Positions 62,496 through 64,000 of a DNA stretch of 64,000 nucleotides are shown here, in pieces (within the stretch, counting starts at the first letter, position 1; every line of letters begins with the position of its first letter). The position numbers and the translations under genes are program-made. Origin of the DNA: Bacteroides fragilis NCTC 9343 (GTDB lineage: Bacteria; Bacteroidota; Bacteroidia; Bacteroidales; Bacteroidaceae); assembly GCF_000025985.1 (NCBI RefSeq), contig NC_003228.3, forward strand, positions 4,836,001 to 4,900,000. Reading direction: 5' to 3'. The notes beneath the pieces are model-generated. The model was not told where the DNA came from. It did not search any database and worked only from the letters and a program-made list of their open reading frames with translations.

Positions 62496-62694
62496 TTTCA
62501 ACAAAAGTATCTTATTAAAATCAGAAAAACAATCCTTTCCTGATTTTATTTAAAAAAATCGATAAAAAAAAGATTGCCCGGATTCACATCCGGGCAATCC
62601 CATATTAACAAAATTTAAAATAAATCGACCGGATCACTATCCGGACATAATAAAAACTTAATATGTATTACCTGGATTCACATCTTAGTAATAC
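62252..62694 (-). repeat. Array of five look-alike hairpins with a common apical stem-loop
   Basis: Hairpins at 62252-62285 (A), 62332-62359 (B), 62572-62599 (C), 62629-62644 (D) and 62665-62694 (E). In A, B, C and E the minus-strand RNA has GAU-GUGA-AUC at the tip (a GNRA tetraloop), then three bases facing three bases, then a lower stem whose sequence differs but pairs: CAATC/GATTG types in A and C, GTATTAC/GTAATAC in E. D has the shorter CCGGAT/ATCCGG. A and C run into T8 on the minus strand and would terminate RNA. A-B and C-E look like one ~320-bp unit duplicated. Confidence 0.75.
62502..62532 (-). promoter_or_regulatory. Orphan promoter inside the hairpin region
   Basis: Minus strand: TTG (62532-62530), 20-bp spacer, TACTTTTG (62509-62502). 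RNA from here would run through hairpins B and A and stop near 62244, giving a ~250-nt transcript with no ORF longer than 13 codons that I could find. Confidence 0.5.
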
Positions 62695-62717
62695 TTCAAC
62701 TAATGAAAAAAAAAAAA

Positions 62718-64000
62718 CTATCTTAACGCTTCCACCTCGTCCGGTGTCAGCGGAATCTTCTTTCCTAAGCGGCGGGCACCTGTCTCGGTTATCAGATAAT
62801 CCTCCTCATTGCGGATGCCTCCGAAGTCTTTGTAAGTCTCCACTTTATCGTAATTGATAAAGTCGGTGAACTTCTTCTGGCCCTTCCAGAGATCTATCAG
62901 TTCGGGAATAAAGTAGATGCCCGGCTCCACGGTATGTACAAAACCCGGCTCCAACGGAATGGCCAGACGCTGCGACTTACGGCCGAACTGCGTGCTCTTG
63001 GGCTGTCCGTTATAGCCCACCCAGAGTTCACCCAGATTCTCCATGTCATGCACGTCGAGCCCCATCATGTGTCCCAGCCCGTGAGGATAGAACAAAGCAT
63101 GTGCACCCTCGCGCACGGCGTCTTCGGCATTTCCCTTCATCAGCCCGAGTCCTTTCAAACCTTCGACCATCACACGTGCCGACAAGTCGTATACATCCAT
63201 ATAAGGAATACCCGGACGAAGTGCTTTCACCGACTCCAGGTGCATGGCGTTCTGTATCTCGTAAACCTCGCGCTGGCGCCGGGTAAACTTTTTATCGGCA
63301 GGAACGGTAGACGACATATCGCCTGCATAACCCATCTCCGTTTCTGCGCCGGCATCGATCAGGAACAGATCGCCCGGCTTGACGATATTGCCATGATAAT
63401 GGTTGTGGAGCGTCTGTCCGTTCACCGTAGCGATGGTAGCAAACGAAAGGTCACCCCCTGCGGCATGCGCCACGGCTTCCATGGCTGCCGATACTTCCCA
63501 CTCGCGCATCCCGGGACGCAGGATCTTCATGGCCGTAATGTGCATATCCGCCGTAATGTCGCAGGCCTTCTCGATTTCGACAATCTCCTCGGCCGACTTG
63601 TAGTTACGCTGCGCGATCACCGCACGGATAAATGGCACCGAACCCTCCTGACGCGCGGAAGGCACTCCCAGCCAGTCCATCAACTTCAGTTTATGCTCTG
63701 CACGGTAGGGCGGCAGGTAATGGATGGCCTGTCCCTTCTGTACCGCCTTGTGCAGATAGCTCACAATGTCGGCCGAAGGCATGGTGATGTCCACTCCCAC
63801 CCGCTCACTCTTTTCCTTCAGTGTGGGCTGAGTCCCCATCCATACGATATGATCGATGGTCAGTTCATCACCGAATATAATTTCCTTATCTTCATCAATG
63901 TCGATTATAGCCGAAAGCCCGGCAAACGAAAGGCCGAAGTAGTAGAGAAAGGTAGAATCCTGACGATAGCGGAACGTATTGTCCTCGTAGTTCAATCCAC
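62718..64000 (-). CDS. Aminopeptidase P family (Xaa-Pro aminopeptidase), 3' part
   Basis: 425+ residues; the N-terminus runs off the right edge (the first visible codons read GLNYEDNTFRYRQDSTFLYY, internal to the family). AMP_N domain to about residue 140, then the pita-bread metallopeptidase: IDAGAETEMGYAGDMSSTVP (two Asp ligands), FYPHGLGHMMGLDVHD (His), FVHTVEPGIYFIPE (Glu) and GGIRNEEDYLITETGARRLG (Glu). It removes N-terminal residues preceding proline using two metal ions, in the cytoplasm. The stop codon is followed by hairpin E of the array. Confidence 0.93.
   Translation of the reverse strand, partial: GLNYEDNTFRYRQDSTFLYYFGLSFAGLSAIIDIDEDKEIIFGDELTIDHIVWMGTQPTLKEKSERVGVDITMPSADIVSYLHKAVQKGQAIHYLPPYRAEHKLKLMDWLGVPSARQEGSVPFIRAVIAQRNYKSAEEIVEIEKACDITADMHITAMKILRPGMREWEVSAAMEAVAHAAGGDLSFATIATVNGQTLHNHYHGNIVKPGDLFLIDAGAETEMGYAGDMSSTVPADKKFTRRQREVYEIQNAMHLESVKALRPGIPYMDVYDLSARVMVEGLKGLGLMKGNAEDAVREGAHALFYPHGLGHMMGLDVHDMENLGELWVGYNGQPKSTQFGRKSQRLAIPLEPGFVHTVEPGIYFIPELIDLWKGQKKFTDFINYDKVETYKDFGGIRNEEDYLITETGARRLGKKIPLTPDEVEALR

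Noticed and set aside
62252..62694. Hairpin array considered as CRISPR or attachment sites
   Set aside because: Spacing is irregular (about 80, 240, 57 and 36 bp), units pair within themselves, and no cas or integrase gene is adjacent.

Overview
The window is chromosomal DNA of a Bacteroides species, probably of the B. fragilis group. The evidence is SusC/SusD and TonB receptors, an ECF sigma/FecR pair, many promoters of the Bacteroides type (-33 TTTG or TTG, about 20 bp, then -7 TAnnTTTG), few Shine-Dalgarno sequences, Mfa-type fimbrillin-like lipoproteins, and invertible promoters flanked by ACGTWCGT-core inverted repeats.

Layout. 1-9.2 kb: the end of a TonB receptor with an ECF-transporter S component, a DUF1349 protein, a sugar O-acetyltransferase divergent from a LuxR-type regulator, ogt, a cupin, and an AraC regulator facing a flavodoxin/DXS-like operon that looks laterally acquired. 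9.2-16.95 kb: a decayed mobile island containing integrase relics, two orphan lipoproteins, a GNAT, a broken Fic gene, a broken tyrosine integrase and an ORF6N gene. It ends at a tRNA-Leu whose 3' end is partly duplicated at 13.8 kb. 17-23 kb: housekeeping genes (manC, HIT, greA, a TlpA-like lipoprotein, pnp). 23-30 kb: an ECF sigma / FecR / STN-SusC / SusD uptake locus with no adjacent enzyme. 30-35.1 kb: two paralogous fimbrillin-like genes, each behind its own ~160-bp invertible promoter (both drawn OFF), then an HU/Ig-type protein. 35.2-41 kb: ptb-buk, a GH16 enzyme, an S66 carboxypeptidase, an M28 peptidase and sufE. 41-53.5 kb: an XRE/DUF2975/CPBP operon, a tiny secreted-protein gene, ribF, a HAD hydrolase, a Ca-type P-ATPase, a hybrid histidine kinase, rubredoxin, a Na/Pi transporter and a nucleoside kinase. 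53.7-64 kb: a TPR histidine-kinase-like protein lacking its phospho-acceptor His, an EEP/metallophosphoesterase fusion, two DUF3857 transglutaminase-like proteins (one apparently dead), an HU-like protein, an array of look-alike hairpins, and a truncated aminopeptidase P.

The strongest leads are: the twin invertible promoters at 30.1 and 32.4 kb; a shared 21-bp-spaced operator linking the AraC gene to the flavodoxin/DXS-like operon, whose DXS-like enzyme has lost residues expected to bind substrate; the GNRA-capped hairpin array at 62.25-62.69 kb; a terminator-like element in the greA leader; and the tRNA-Leu island with its displaced terminator. All similarity calls and motif counts were made by eye, with no database search.
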